Below, piece after piece: positions 43,910-52,097 of a stretch of 64,000 nt of DNA. Each line of letters opens with the position of its first letter. The stretch's first letter is position 1. Origin of the DNA: Austwickia sp. (GTDB taxonomy: Bacteria; Actinomycetota; Actinomycetes; Actinomycetales; Dermatophilaceae); contig JADJTI010000006.1 in assembly GCA_016711265.1 (NCBI GenBank), positions 806,001-870,000 of the forward strand, written 5' to 3'. The position numbers and the translations under genes are program-made. The notes under the pieces are model-generated. The model saw only the letters and a program-made list of their open reading frames with translations. It searched no databases and was not told the DNA's origin.

Positions 43910-44016
43910 AGGTCGGCGCTCCCCTCGGGTTGAGCGCGGCGCACCGGCTCCTCCCCCCCGGAGCTAGGCGCGTTGGCGGCCTCCGTTGTCCCCCCAACGG
44001 AGGCCGCCCCATTTTC
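43910..44016 (+). ncRNA. 6C RNA
   Basis: Two strong hairpins with cytosine-only loops: stem GGCTCC/GGAGCT around T-C7 (43946-43965), and a 14-bp stem 43975-43988/43995-44008 around a loop with six cytosines (43990-43995, the last one paired). The second is followed by CCATTTTCC and can serve as terminator. A TATGAA -10 (43898-43903) puts the start near 43910, giving about 107 nt, like the mycobacterial 6C/B11 RNA. 6C RNAs lie near partition and pilus genes; here ssd-tadABC follow directly, as in M. tuberculosis. Confidence 0.85.
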
Positions 44017-44070
44017 CCCCGCGAAGTGGTCCTCGGTCGCCCCAGTCATGTCCAGGACGGACCGCGGGCA

Positions 44071-44117
44071 TCGTCCACAGCAGACCGGCCCTGGGCGTGT
44101 CGTCCACAGTCGACCGG
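44071..44117 (+). repeat. Two 18-bp direct repeats with DnaA-box-like cores upstream of ssd
   Basis: TCGTCCACAGCAGACCGG (44071-44088) and TCGTCCACAGTCGACCGG (44100-44117) differ at two positions and are 29 bp apart. Each begins with TCGTCCACA, which fits the streptomycete DnaA-box consensus (T/C)(T/C)(G/A/C)TCCACA. They lie between the 6C RNA and ssd and are candidate operators for the ssd-tad operon. Confidence 0.6.
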
Positions 44118-44160
44118 AGGCCGATGGCGGGCGCGGCGGCCGTGAACCGAGCATGGCGAC

Positions 44161-44874
44161 ATGACGGCACAACGGATCGGCATCATCGGCAGCAGCGGCG
44201 GAGTGGGCGCCTCCACGCTGGTTCTGGGTCTGGCCCGTTGCGCCGCGGCTGCCGGCCTCCGGGTGGTCTGCGTCGACGCCCAGTGGTGCTCCGGCGGTCT
44301 GGACGTGGTCGCCGGAATCGAGGACCAGCCGGGCCTGCGATGGGCTGATCTGACGGGGGTGCGGGGACGGATGGACGGCCACGAACTCCTGGCAGCGCTG
44401 CCGTCGGCGGCGGGAGTCGCCGTGCTGTCGGTCGACCGCGCGCGCCCCGGACCGATCCCCGGCGAGGCGGTGCTCCCGGTGGTCACCGCCGTGGCGGAGG
44501 CGACCCAGGTGTGTCTGCTTGACCTACCTCGATGGGGCATGCCGTTGGCGGATGATCTCGCGACCTCGCTGGATGACCTGCTCGCCGTCGGGGCAAGCTC
44601 GGCCTGCGGTCTCAGCGGAACGGCGGCGTTGTTCCGATCGCTGGACGCCCTGCCGGCTCGGACGTGGCTGGTGCACCGGGGGTCCGGCGCAGAGGAGGAC
44701 ATCGGTCGGGCGGTCGCCGAATTCACGGGGATGCCGTTGCTCGGTGTGCTCCCCGATGATCGGCTGGTGCCCCGAGCCCTGGCGGCCGGCACCTGGCCCG
44801 GAAGCGGCCACGGTTCCTTCGCCGCGGCATGCTCCCGGATGGTGACCCAGCTCCGACTTCAGGCCATGCCGTGA
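44161..44874 (+). CDS. ssd: Ssd/CpaE-like ParA-superfamily ATPase
   Basis: 237 residues from ATG 44161. Deviant Walker A GSSGGVGAST (10-19) and AGLRVVCVDAQW, LLDLPRWGMPLADDL in place of the usual Walker B/A' motifs, as in septum-site-determining protein Ssd and CpaE/TadZ. The lysine-poor P-loop suggests weak or altered ATP use. It is shorter than mycobacterial Ssd and seems to lack the N-terminal receiver-like part. It is coupled by GTGA to tadA and would localise the Tad machine in the cell. Confidence 0.85.
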   Translation: MTAQRIGIIGSSGGVGASTLVLGLARCAAAAGLRVVCVDAQWCSGGLDVVAGIEDQPGLRWADLTGVRGRMDGHELLAALPSAAGVAVLSVDRARPGPIPGEAVLPVVTAVAEATQVCLLDLPRWGMPLADDLATSLDDLLAVGASSACGLSGTAALFRSLDALPARTWLVHRGSGAEEDIGRAVAEFTGMPLLGVLPDDRLVPRALAAGTWPGSGHGSFAAACSRMVTQLRLQAMP

Positions 44875-46031
44875 GCGACGAGGCGGTATGGGCCCAGGTC
44901 GAGGCCGGTTTGGCGCCGACGGCCGCACGAGTGGCTGCAGTCGCGGCCAGCAAGCGCCTCCACCTAGGGCAGGCCGGGGTCGCTCGGCATGCCGCGGAAC
45001 TTTCAGCGGCGGTCTTGGGAGCGGGGCCGCTGGAGCCCTGGCTGCACCACCCGGACGTGACGGACGTACTGGTCAACGGCATCGATGGGGTGTGGGTCGA
45101 CCGCGGGGGTGGGGTGGAGCGGGTGGCCTGCGAGGTGGGCGGTGCGCCGGAGGTGCGGCAGCTCGCGGTCCGCCTGGCGGGTTTGGCGGGTCGCCGGCTC
45201 GACGATTCGACGCCGTACGTCGACGGGCTGCTGCCGGGGGGTGTTCGCCTGCACGCCGTGCTCCCACCGCTGGTGGCGGGGGCCGCCCACCTGAGCCTGC
45301 GGGTGCCACGGCGCACCTCACCACGCCTGGACGACCTGGTCAGGTGGGGGTGCTTTCCCGCGGACTGGGCGCCGGTCCTGCGGGACCTGGTGTCCGCCCG
45401 GGTGTCGTTCGTCGTCAGCGGAGGCACCGGCACCGGGAAGACGACCCTCATGGCTGCCCTGCTGGCCGAGGTCGAGCCTGCCGCCCGCATCGTCCTCGTC
45501 GAAGATGTGCGTGAGCTGTCCGTCGACCATCCCCATGTCGTCCGGCTGCAGGCCCGCCCGGCCAACGTCGAGGGTCGCGGCGAGGTGGACCTGGTGACCA
45601 TGACCCGCCAGGCGCTGCGGATGCGACCGGACCGCCTGGTCGTGGGTGAGGTTCGGGGAGCCGAGGTGCGCGAGATGCTGGCCGCCCTCAACACCGGTCA
45701 TGACGGGGGATGCAGCACCGTGCATGCCAACACCAGTGCCGACGTGATCCCGCGGTTCGAGGCCTTGGGCGTCCTGGCCGGACTCCCGCCGCCGGCCGTG
45801 CGCACCCAACTGGCCAGCGCGGTCCAGGTCGTGGCCCATCTACGCAGAAGCGGCGGCCGGCGGCACCTGGCCGAAATCGGCGTCCTTGCCTCCTCGCCCG
45901 GCGACGGGCTGGAGGTCCAGCCGGCGCTCGCGTTCGCTCCGACCACGGGGGCAGCGCAGGGGCCCGGGTGGACGCGCTTGGCAAGCCTCCTCGGCCGACC
46001 AGGGGCAGCACCCCCCGGGGGGTCCTCGTGA
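44871..46031 (+). CDS. tadA: Tad pilus assembly ATPase, CpaF/TadA type
   Basis: 386 residues from the GTG overlapping the ssd stop. Type II/IV secretion ATPase: N-terminal domain with LEPWLHHPDVTDVLVNG, Walker A GGTGTGKTTL with Lys190, Asp box VLVEDVRELSVDHPH, Walker B RPDRLVVGEVRGAEV, and the His box GHDGGCSTVHANT. It powers pilin polymerisation or secretion at the inner membrane together with TadB and TadC. Orthologous to Rv3659c by order. Confidence 0.93.
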   Translation: MSDEAVWAQVEAGLAPTAARVAAVAASKRLHLGQAGVARHAAELSAAVLGAGPLEPWLHHPDVTDVLVNGIDGVWVDRGGGVERVACEVGGAPEVRQLAVRLAGLAGRRLDDSTPYVDGLLPGGVRLHAVLPPLVAGAAHLSLRVPRRTSPRLDDLVRWGCFPADWAPVLRDLVSARVSFVVSGGTGTGKTTLMAALLAEVEPAARIVLVEDVRELSVDHPHVVRLQARPANVEGRGEVDLVTMTRQALRMRPDRLVVGEVRGAEVREMLAALNTGHDGGCSTVHANTSADVIPRFEALGVLAGLPPPAVRTQLASAVQVVAHLRRSGGRRHLAEIGVLASSPGDGLEVQPALAFAPTTGAAQGPGWTRLASLLGRPGAAPPGGSS

Positions 46032-46822
46032 TCGGCCCGGCGGTGTGGGTGGTTGCTGCCCTGGCGTTCCTGACCGTCCTGGTGTGGCCCACCCGCAGCG
46101 CTCGCGATCAGGTGGCCTCCCTGGTGGTCCTCCCGGCCGGATCAGCGTCGCCGCAACGGGCCGGTGACCGCAGGCGCCCGGCGGCCCGGGTGCTGCGCCG
46201 CCGCGGCGCCGGCACCCGGCACGCTGACGCAGAGCACCTGGTGAGCCTTCTGGAGGCGGTAGAGCCCGCCCTGGCGGCGGGCCTGAGCCCGGCACGTGCC
46301 TGGGACGCCGCGCTACGCACCGGTGCCTACGACGGGGACGGGCCGGCGGGGTCGCTGGCCCGTGCCGTGCGTGACGCGGTGGGCAACGGCCAGGCGATCG
46401 CACCCGCGATCACCGCAGTCGCCGGCCGGGTCCGGTCTCGACACCTCCTGATGCTCGGGATCGCGGGGCACATCAGCGATCACACCGGAGCTCCGGTGGC
46501 CGGGGTCACCCGCACCGTCGCCGCGATGGTCCGCGCAGACCTGGTGGCTGCGCGCCGGCTGGAGGCCGTCGCCACCGAATCGCGGACCACGGCCCGCATC
46601 CTGACCGCGCTGCCGCTGTGTGGGCCGTTCTGCGTCGCCGCCCTCGGTCTCGACGTGGGTGCCCTGGGCGATGCGGGACCGTGGTTGTGGTTCGCGCTGG
46701 TCGCGGGAATCGGCCTGGCGGTCGCCGGGCGGAGGTGGCTGTCTCGCCTGGCCGCTGACGTACTACGCTCGCCGGTCCTGCCGCACCGGCCTCGGGTCCG
46801 GCTCCGGCGGTGGCGCGGGTGA
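46028..46822 (+). CDS. tadB: TadB-like inner-membrane assembly protein
   Basis: 264 residues from GTG 46028 (GTGA overlap with tadA). An N-terminal membrane helix, a GspF/T2SSF-type cytoplasmic domain (LLEAVEPALAAGLSPARAW, GNGQAIAPAITAVAGR, VRADLVAARRLEAVATESR), then two helices near 203-243. It forms the membrane platform for the Tad ATPase. It ends with a strongly basic tail, and tadC begins by another GTGA overlap. Confidence 0.85.
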   Translation: MIGPAVWVVAALAFLTVLVWPTRSARDQVASLVVLPAGSASPQRAGDRRRPAARVLRRRGAGTRHADAEHLVSLLEAVEPALAAGLSPARAWDAALRTGAYDGDGPAGSLARAVRDAVGNGQAIAPAITAVAGRVRSRHLLMLGIAGHISDHTGAPVAGVTRTVAAMVRADLVAARRLEAVATESRTTARILTALPLCGPFCVAALGLDVGALGDAGPWLWFALVAGIGLAVAGRRWLSRLAADVLRSPVLPHRPRVRLRRWRG

Positions 46823-47388
46823 CCCCGCTGATCGTGGGGGGTCTGCTGGCGGTGGCGTGCTGGCTGGCCATGACGCCATCGCAGACCTCGCGTGGTCGGC
46901 CCACGCGGGTCGGTCGGCGCCGACGATACGCCGCCCGGCGCCAGAGCCCGGCCACCGCGCCGGTCAGTGAACTCGCCGAGGTCGCCGAGTTGCTCGCGAT
47001 GGCGTTGACGGGTGGCTGCGGGGTGACCGAAGCCGTGGAGCTGGTGGGCGACCTCTATCCCGGCGTACTGGGAGCGCATCTGAGAACGGTGGCCGCGGCT
47101 GCCCGGTGGGGGCTGGAGGGTGCCGCGCGGTGGGATGCGGTACCCGCGGAGTGGGCCCCGGTCCGCAACGCGTTGGCGCTGGCCGACGAGGCCGGAATCC
47201 CCCCGGCGCAGGCCCTGACCACGGCCGCCGAGGACATCCGCCGACGCGAGGCGCATCGCATCGAGGTCGCTGCGGCCAGGTTCGGGGCCAAGGCGGTGCT
47301 TCCGCTCGGCCTGGCCTTCCTCCCGGCGTTCGTGCTGACCACCATCGTCCCGGTGGTGTTCCTGCTGGCCAGGGACCTGCTGCGCTGA
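46819..47388 (+). CDS. tadC: TadC-like inner-membrane assembly protein
   Basis: 189 residues from GTG 46819 (GTGA overlap; a GTG at 46810 in frame is an alternative). An N-terminal helix, a T2SSF-type domain (ELAEVAELLAMALTGGCGVTEAVELV, IPPAQALTTAAEDIRRREAHRIEVAAARFGAKAVLPLGL) and a C-terminal helix FLPAFVLTTIVPVVFLLA. It pairs with TadB. Last gene of the tightly coupled ssd-tadA-tadB-tadC run; 214 bp follow before the pilin gene. Confidence 0.85.
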   Translation: MTPLIVGGLLAVACWLAMTPSQTSRGRPTRVGRRRRYAARRQSPATAPVSELAEVAELLAMALTGGCGVTEAVELVGDLYPGVLGAHLRTVAAAARWGLEGAARWDAVPAEWAPVRNALALADEAGIPPAQALTTAAEDIRRREAHRIEVAAARFGAKAVLPLGLAFLPAFVLTTIVPVVFLLARDLLR

Positions 47389-47424
47389 CCCCGAACCCGG
47401 ATGCTGCCGACCCCGCAGGGGCCG

Positions 47425-47433
47425 TTATCCACA
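47425..47433 (+). other. Perfect TTATCCACA DnaA-box sequence
   Basis: An exact match to the classical DnaA box lies in the 214-bp gap between tadC and the pilin gene. It is single, but two TCGTCCACA sequences lie upstream of ssd. No replication origin features (cluster of boxes, AT-rich element, dnaA/dnaN) are present. Confidence 0.4.
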
Positions 47434-47602
47434 GCCTCCCCATGTTCCGGCGAGTCTCCACAGGCTGCCCGGGCACCCCAGCGGGCGGTACCCCGCTGTG
47501 GCGAGCATCAGTTCCATCGGGCGGCGTTGTGCGCCGCACGAACCAGCCACACAGTGACGATCCCGACCGGACCGGTCGTGATCACCGATCAAGGAGCACG
47601 AC

Positions 47603-47863
47603 ATGGGCATGTCACATCGAGGACTTCCGCGCTCACAACCCTGGAGCCTGGCCACCGCGCGCCGGCACGTCGTCCGTGCCGGTACCGCCGTCCGAGGTCG
47701 GCTCGTCGCGGCCGGAGAGGCGGGGATGACCACCGCGGAGTACGCCGTCGGCACCCTGGCCGCCTGCGCGTTCGCCGCGCTGCTGATCACCGTCGTCCGT
47801 TCCCCCGAGATCCGCGACGCCCTGGTCGGGTTGATCACCCGGGCGTTGGGGATGGGGGCGTAG
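47603..47863 (+). CDS. Flp-type prepilin-like small protein (DUF4244-like)
   Basis: 86 residues from ATG 47603 with AAGGAG upstream. A long basic N-terminus, then AGEAGMTTAEYAVGT, where G|MTTAEY resembles a prepilin peptidase site with Glu at mature +5, followed by one hydrophobic helix (LAACAFAALLITVV) and a short tail. This is the actinobacterial DUF4244/Flp-like pilin layout, as in Rv3656c. It is the likely major pilus subunit assembled by TadABC. No prepilin peptidase gene is seen in the window. Confidence 0.85.
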   Translation: MGMSHRGLPRSQPWSLATARRHVVRAGTAVRGRLVAAGEAGMTTAEYAVGTLAACAFAALLITVVRSPEIRDALVGLITRALGMGA

Positions 47864-47866
47864 TCG

Positions 47867-48256
47867 GTGGGTGTCCCCCCGAGCCGTTCCCGTCGCGCTG
47901 TCCGGGCAGGCGGCCGCACCGCCGGCATGGTGACAGCGGAGTTCGCGGTGGCCCTGCCCATCGTGATCGTGGTCCTCGCGTTGGCGCTGACGGCCCTGAT
48001 GGCGGCAGCCGATCAGCTGCGATGCGTCGATGCGGCGCGAGTGGGAGCGCGGGCGGCGGCCCGGGGGGACACCGGCGCCGCGGTGCACCGGGCCGCCACC
48101 TGGGTCGCGCCGACCGGGTCCACCGTGACCGTCGTGGGGCAGCGCACCATCGTGGTCCATGTGTCGGCGCCGCCGCGACCGGCGCTGGCCTGGCTCCCGG
48201 TGGCACTGCGGCCCCAGGCCCGCGCGACGGCGATCCGCGAAGTGGGACTGCCATGA
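47867..48256 (+). CDS. TadE-like pseudopilin
   Basis: 129 residues from GTG 47867, 3 bp after the pilin stop. Basic N-terminus, then AGMVTAEFAVALPIVIVVLALALTAL, the TadE signature with a processing-like site and Glu before a single helix, and an extracytoplasmic domain. TadE-like minor pilins help assemble or anchor the Flp pilus. Coupled by ATGA to the next gene. Confidence 0.87.
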   Translation: MGVPPSRSRRAVRAGGRTAGMVTAEFAVALPIVIVVLALALTALMAAADQLRCVDAARVGARAAARGDTGAAVHRAATWVAPTGSTVTVVGQRTIVVHVSAPPRPALAWLPVALRPQARATAIREVGLP

Positions 48257-48693
48257 ACCCCGGGGAGCTGCCCTGCGTCGAGCACGTCCGGGCGCGCCGC
48301 GTCGGGCGGCCGTGGCGCCGGGTGGGCGGGCAGGAGGCAGGCAGCGCGACCGTTCTGGTGGCAGGTGTGATGAGCGTCATACTGACCCTGCTGGTGGGCC
48401 TGTTGGCCCTCGGGAGTGCGGCGATCCTGGCGCACCGGGCCCGGGCAGGGGCCGATCTGGCCGCGTTGGCGGCGGCCGATCGCCGCCTCCAGGGCGCGAC
48501 GGCCGGGTCGACCTGTGCCGCCGCCACCGAAGCCGCGCAGCTCAATGGGGTGGTCATCGACTCCTGCGAGGTTCGCGCCGACGTCGTTCAGGTCGTCGCC
48601 GTGGCGGTCATCGAGCTGGGCTGGTGGGGGTCGGGGCAACCGTTGCGCGCGCAGGCCACCGCTCGGGCGGGCCCACCGCTGGCGCCGCTGTGA
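48253..48693 (+). CDS. TadG/Rv3654c-like secreted pseudopilin-type protein
   Basis: 146 residues from ATG 48253 (ATGA overlap). GGQEAGSATVLVAGVMSVILTLLVGLLALG is the Tad-type N-terminal helix with a processing-like GSA, followed by a domain with two cysteines (STCAAATEAAQLNG and DSCEVRADVV) that may form a disulfide outside the cell. It corresponds by order to Rv3654c, the last of the mycobacterial Tad-like genes. Function beyond pilus association is unknown. Confidence 0.8.
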   Translation: MNPGELPCVEHVRARRVGRPWRRVGGQEAGSATVLVAGVMSVILTLLVGLLALGSAAILAHRARAGADLAALAAADRRLQGATAGSTCAAATEAAQLNGVVIDSCEVRADVVQVVAVAVIELGWWGSGQPLRAQATARAGPPLAPL

Positions 48694-48850
48694 CCAGCAA
48701 CGGGCCGGTAGAGCCTCCGGCGTGCGCCGAAGTGCGGCCTACGGCGTGGGGCGACTACCGGGAAACCTCCGCCTGCAGGTAGCTTGGCGGCAACGGCCGG
48801 GCGCCTGCGTCGAGCATCCCGGACCCCACGAGACGCCGGGAGCCGACCCG

Positions 48851-49240
48851 ATGGATGTGACCGTCAGCAACCAGGAACACCCCGAAGTGGTCCTGGTCAC
48901 CATCGGGGGTGACGTCGATGTCTACACCGCCCCGGCGCTGCGGGAACAGCTGGATCGACTGATTGCCGCAGGACGTCGGCACATGGTGCTCGACCTGGAG
49001 CAGGTGCCGTTCATGGACTCCACCGCGCTGGGTGTGTTGGTCGGGCGGCTCAAGCTCACCCGCGTCCAGCACGGCTCGCTGCGCGTGGTGTGCACGGTGC
49101 CGCGCATCCTGCGGGTGTTCGACATCACTGGCCTCAAGCAGGTGCTTCCCGTCCACGACACCGTCGATGACGCGCTGACCCACGCCTTGGCCCAGGTCGC
49201 CGAAACCACTGCCGGAACGGGCGGAACCCCCGGGGGCTGA
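48851..49240 (+). CDS. STAS-domain anti-anti-sigma factor
   Basis: 129 residues from ATG 48851 with GGGAG upstream. STAS fold of the SpoIIAA/RsbV type: GGDVDVYTAPALREQLDRL, then VPFMDSTALGVLVGRLKL with Ser57 as the probable phosphorylation site. When dephosphorylated it would bind an anti-sigma kinase and release a SigB/SigF-type sigma factor. The sigma factor gene follows 268 bp downstream, but no anti-sigma kinase is present nearby, so its partner must be elsewhere. Confidence 0.9.
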   Translation: MDVTVSNQEHPEVVLVTIGGDVDVYTAPALREQLDRLIAAGRRHMVLDLEQVPFMDSTALGVLVGRLKLTRVQHGSLRVVCTVPRILRVFDITGLKQVLPVHDTVDDALTHALAQVAETTAGTGGTPGG

Positions 49241-49508
49241 GGGACGTCTCATCCACGCCGCGGGTCGTCGCGTGGTTGCCGGGGTCGCCGCGGCGGCGGC
49301 GCCCATGACCTGCGAAAACTGAATGGAACAAGCGAGTCCTGTCGACCGTTGAAAACGACGGCAGCGGATCGTGAAGAATGAGGTCGGCGGCTCACGCCGA
49401 TGCAAGAGGACGTACGCCGGTCAGAGCGCGGACGCCACCCGCACCGCCGGTCTTCGTTGATGTGGTCCAGCAAGGCGCCACCTCTCCAACTCTGTCGTTG
49501 GGAGTACC
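49241..49508 (+). other. 268-bp intergenic region with a motif shared with the 6C RNA start
   Basis: Upstream of the sigma factor gene, TGAAGAATGAGGTCGGCGGCT (49372-49392) nearly repeats TGAAGAATGGAGGTCGGCGCT at the start of the 6C RNA (43900-43920). No cytosine-loop hairpins follow, so it is not a second 6C RNA; a shared promoter-proximal element is possible. Confidence 0.4.
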
Positions 49509-50390
49509 GTGCCCCAGTCGCTGTTCCACGCAGCCCGTCACCTGCCCTCGTGGCTTCAAGGCCGCCATATCGGCGAACTCGATCATGAAGTCCGCGAGCA
49601 CCACACCACCGAACTCCTGCAGCTCGCAGCCGCCACCAACGACGAGTCCCAACGTCAGAGTTACCTCGATGAAGTCGTTCTGCTCAACGGGTCCGTGGCC
49701 GAGGCGATCGCCGGACGGTACCGCGCCAAAGGCATCGAATCCGACGATCTTGTCCAGGTGGCATATCTCGGTCTGGTCAAGGCCGCGCAGGGCTACCGGG
49801 TCGGCGAGGGGCCGGGGTTCCTGGCGTACGCCGTACCGACCATCTCCGGGGAGATCAAGCGCCACTTCCGTGACTTCGGCTGGATGGTCCGCCCGCCCCG
49901 CCGCGTGCAGGAACTCCGCAGCGCGGTGGTGACCGCGCATGCCGACCTCAGCAGGACCAAGGGCCGTCCCGCCACCAGCAGTGAGGTGGCCGACGCGTTG
50001 GGAGTCCAACACGCCGACGTCGACGAAGCCGTCCTGGCCGACGGTTGCTTCAGCGCGATGAGCCTGGACGCCCCCGGCCACAGCGAGAGTACGGTCACCC
50101 TGGCCGACCTGCTCGTGGACGAGCGCGACGACTACGGACACGTGGACACGATGCTGGCGCTCCGGCCGGCGTTGGCCAACCTCAGCGAACGCGACCGCCA
50201 CATCCTGTTGTTGCGCTACATCCGAGGCTGGACCCAGGAGCAGATCGGCCGGGAGATCGGCGTGAGCCAGATGCAGGTGTCCAGGCTGTTGCATCGGATC
50301 CTCGCGGCGTTGCGGGAGCAGTTGGCCGACCCGGCCCTGGACTCAGGTGAATCGGTAGCCGCGAACGCCCTGCTCGTCGAGACGGGATGA
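49509..50390 (+). CDS. SigB/SigF-family alternative sigma factor
   Basis: 293 residues from a GTG with GGGAG 5 nt upstream. Region 2 has NGSVAEAIAGRYRAKGIESDDLVQVAYLGLVKAAQGY and FLAYAVPTISGEIKRHFRD; region 3 has the TKGRPATSSEVADALG pattern; region 4 has LSERDRHILLLRYIRGWTQEQIGREIGVSQMQVSRLLHRIL. This is the group 3 stress/sporulation type (SigB, SigF). It is probably controlled by partner switching, with the upstream STAS protein as one component. Confidence 0.92.
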   Translation: MPQSLFHAARHLPSWLQGRHIGELDHEVREHHTTELLQLAAATNDESQRQSYLDEVVLLNGSVAEAIAGRYRAKGIESDDLVQVAYLGLVKAAQGYRVGEGPGFLAYAVPTISGEIKRHFRDFGWMVRPPRRVQELRSAVVTAHADLSRTKGRPATSSEVADALGVQHADVDEAVLADGCFSAMSLDAPGHSESTVTLADLLVDERDDYGHVDTMLALRPALANLSERDRHILLLRYIRGWTQEQIGREIGVSQMQVSRLLHRILAALREQLADPALDSGESVAANALLVETG

Positions 50391-50619
50391 GGCGTCGAAC
50401 AGCTGCCGCCACCTGCCCAGACGCGCCGAATGGTCGAGCGGAGACTGGGTCGACCAGTGCGGCCGACGTAGGCTCGGGCTGTACGTGGTAGCCCAGCCCT
50501 CATGCGTGTCCGGCTGTGCCCGGGCGGGCCAGGGGGAATCGCGCGCCGACGTAGTCGGCACGCTCACCTCTGCCCGGTCGTCTCGCCGGTCGGCACCCCA
50601 GCAAGAACGCGGAGTACAT

Positions 50620-51297
50620 GTGAAAACGCCTCAGGCAGGAGATTTCGCCGAGATCGCGATGCAGTTGCACGGTGAGCCCGACGTCGAGGCCACCTTGTCC
50701 GGCGTGGTGTCATTGGCCGCGCAGACCCTCGGCGCGGACATGTGCGGGGTGATGCTCGTCCACCGGGGCCGCCGGGTGGAGACGGCGGCCGTGACCGATG
50801 AGCTGGTCACCGAGGCTGATCGGCTGCAATGCGAATTCGACGAGGGGCCCTGCCTGGAAGCGATGGAGGCTCAGTCGACGTTCATCATCGAGGACACCGC
50901 GCGCGAAGCCCGCTGGGCACAGTGGTGCCGCGCTGTGCATCACCTCGGTATCAAGAGCGTCCTCTCGGTACGGCTGCACACCGCCGCGGGTACCATCGGC
51001 TCGATCAACGCCTACAGCCTGCGCGTGGGGGCTTTCGACCTTGACGATGCCGCGGCAGGCACCATCTTCGCCGGCCACGCCTCGATCGCCCTGGCCGCCG
51101 CGCAAACCGAGTCGGGCCTGCGCGAGGCGATGGACGGCCGACACGTGATCGGCCTAGCGCAAGGCATCCTCATGGAACGCTTCGACTTGTCCGCCGACCA
51201 GGCATTTGCTGTACTGCGGCGCTACTCCCAGGACCGCAACACCAAGCTGCGTGCGGTTGCGGCTCACGTCGTCTCCTCGCGATCCCTGCCCGACTGA
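50620..51297 (+). CDS. GAF-ANTAR domain RNA-binding regulator
   Basis: 225 residues from GTG 50620 with GGAG 5 nt upstream; the frame is open further back to 50485. A GAF domain fills about residues 20-165 (TLGADMCGVMLVHRGRRVETAAVTDE, LGIKSVLSVRL), then an ANTAR domain (RHVIGLAQGILMERFDLSADQAFAVLRRYSQDRN). ANTAR proteins bind paired hexaloop hairpins in RNA and block transcription termination. The GAF ligand is unknown. Such genes are common in actinobacteria next to sigma-factor regulators, as here. Confidence 0.9.
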   Translation: MKTPQAGDFAEIAMQLHGEPDVEATLSGVVSLAAQTLGADMCGVMLVHRGRRVETAAVTDELVTEADRLQCEFDEGPCLEAMEAQSTFIIEDTAREARWAQWCRAVHHLGIKSVLSVRLHTAAGTIGSINAYSLRVGAFDLDDAAAGTIFAGHASIALAAAQTESGLREAMDGRHVIGLAQGILMERFDLSADQAFAVLRRYSQDRNTKLRAVAAHVVSSRSLPD

Positions 51298-51383
51298 GCT
51301 CCGGACGATCCCGGCAACACCAAGCTCCGAGGAATCCCGGCAACGCTCTGGGGACGCCGCAGTCGCTGTGTCAGGCTGGTGGT

Positions 51384-52097
51384 ATGCAATCTCACCTGTT
51401 CGAGCAGTCCAACCTCGAAGTCCAGGGACAGGCGCAGTTCGCGCTCCAGAACTCCCAGCTGCTGCGGGTCAGCCTCGGGCCCGACGTGTTGGCGGTCAAA
51501 GGCGCGATGGTCGCCTACCAGGGGAACATCACGTTCAACCACGAGGGCGCCGGCAGCGTCGGCAAGCTCCTCAAGAAGCTGGTCACCAATGAGGACGTCC
51601 CCCTGATGAGGGTCTCTGGTCAGGGCGAGGTGTTCTTCGCCCAGGATGCCGGGCACGTCTATCTGGTGGAGCTGACCGGAGATGCGTTGTCCATCAACGG
51701 CCGCAACTTGCTGGCCTTCGACGCGGGCCTGAGCTGGGACATCCAGCGCGTGCAGGGCGCCGGCATGATGACCGGAGGGCTCTTCAACACGGTGATCAGC
51801 GGTCAGGGCACGTTGGCACTGTGCGCCGTCGGCAAGCCGGTCGTCCTCGACTGCAGCAGCCAGCCGACGTACGTCGACGTGCAGGCCGCGGTGGGCTGGT
51901 CGGCGAACCTCCAACCACAGATCGTGTCCAGCATGAACATGCGATCCATGCTCCGCGGCGGCACCGGCGAAGCCTTCCAGTACGCGTTCAGCGGTCCCGG
52001 GTTCGTGGTGGTCCAACCCAGTGAATGGACGCCGGTCGCCGGGGGGCACGGCGGCGGCAAGCAGGGCGGACTGTTCGGTCAGCTCATGGATGGCTGA
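51384..52097 (+). CDS. AIM24 family protein
   Basis: 237 residues from ATG 51384. Beta-rich TRAP-like fold with VSGQGEVFFAQDAGHVYLVELTGDALSINGRNLLAFDAGLSWDI and a glycine-rich tail, as in the AIM24/DUF124 family. The molecular function of bacterial members is not established. CAGGCT stands 6 nt before the start and no SD is seen. It overlaps the methyltransferase gene by 8 nt. Confidence 0.85.
   Translation: MQSHLFEQSNLEVQGQAQFALQNSQLLRVSLGPDVLAVKGAMVAYQGNITFNHEGAGSVGKLLKKLVTNEDVPLMRVSGQGEVFFAQDAGHVYLVELTGDALSINGRNLLAFDAGLSWDIQRVQGAGMMTGGLFNTVISGQGTLALCAVGKPVVLDCSSQPTYVDVQAAVGWSANLQPQIVSSMNMRSMLRGGTGEAFQYAFSGPGFVVVQPSEWTPVAGGHGGGKQGGLFGQLMDG

Noticed and set aside
47425..47433. Replication origin suggested by a perfect DnaA box
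   Set aside because: Only one perfect box, no AT-rich stretch and no dnaA, dnaN or gyr genes nearby.
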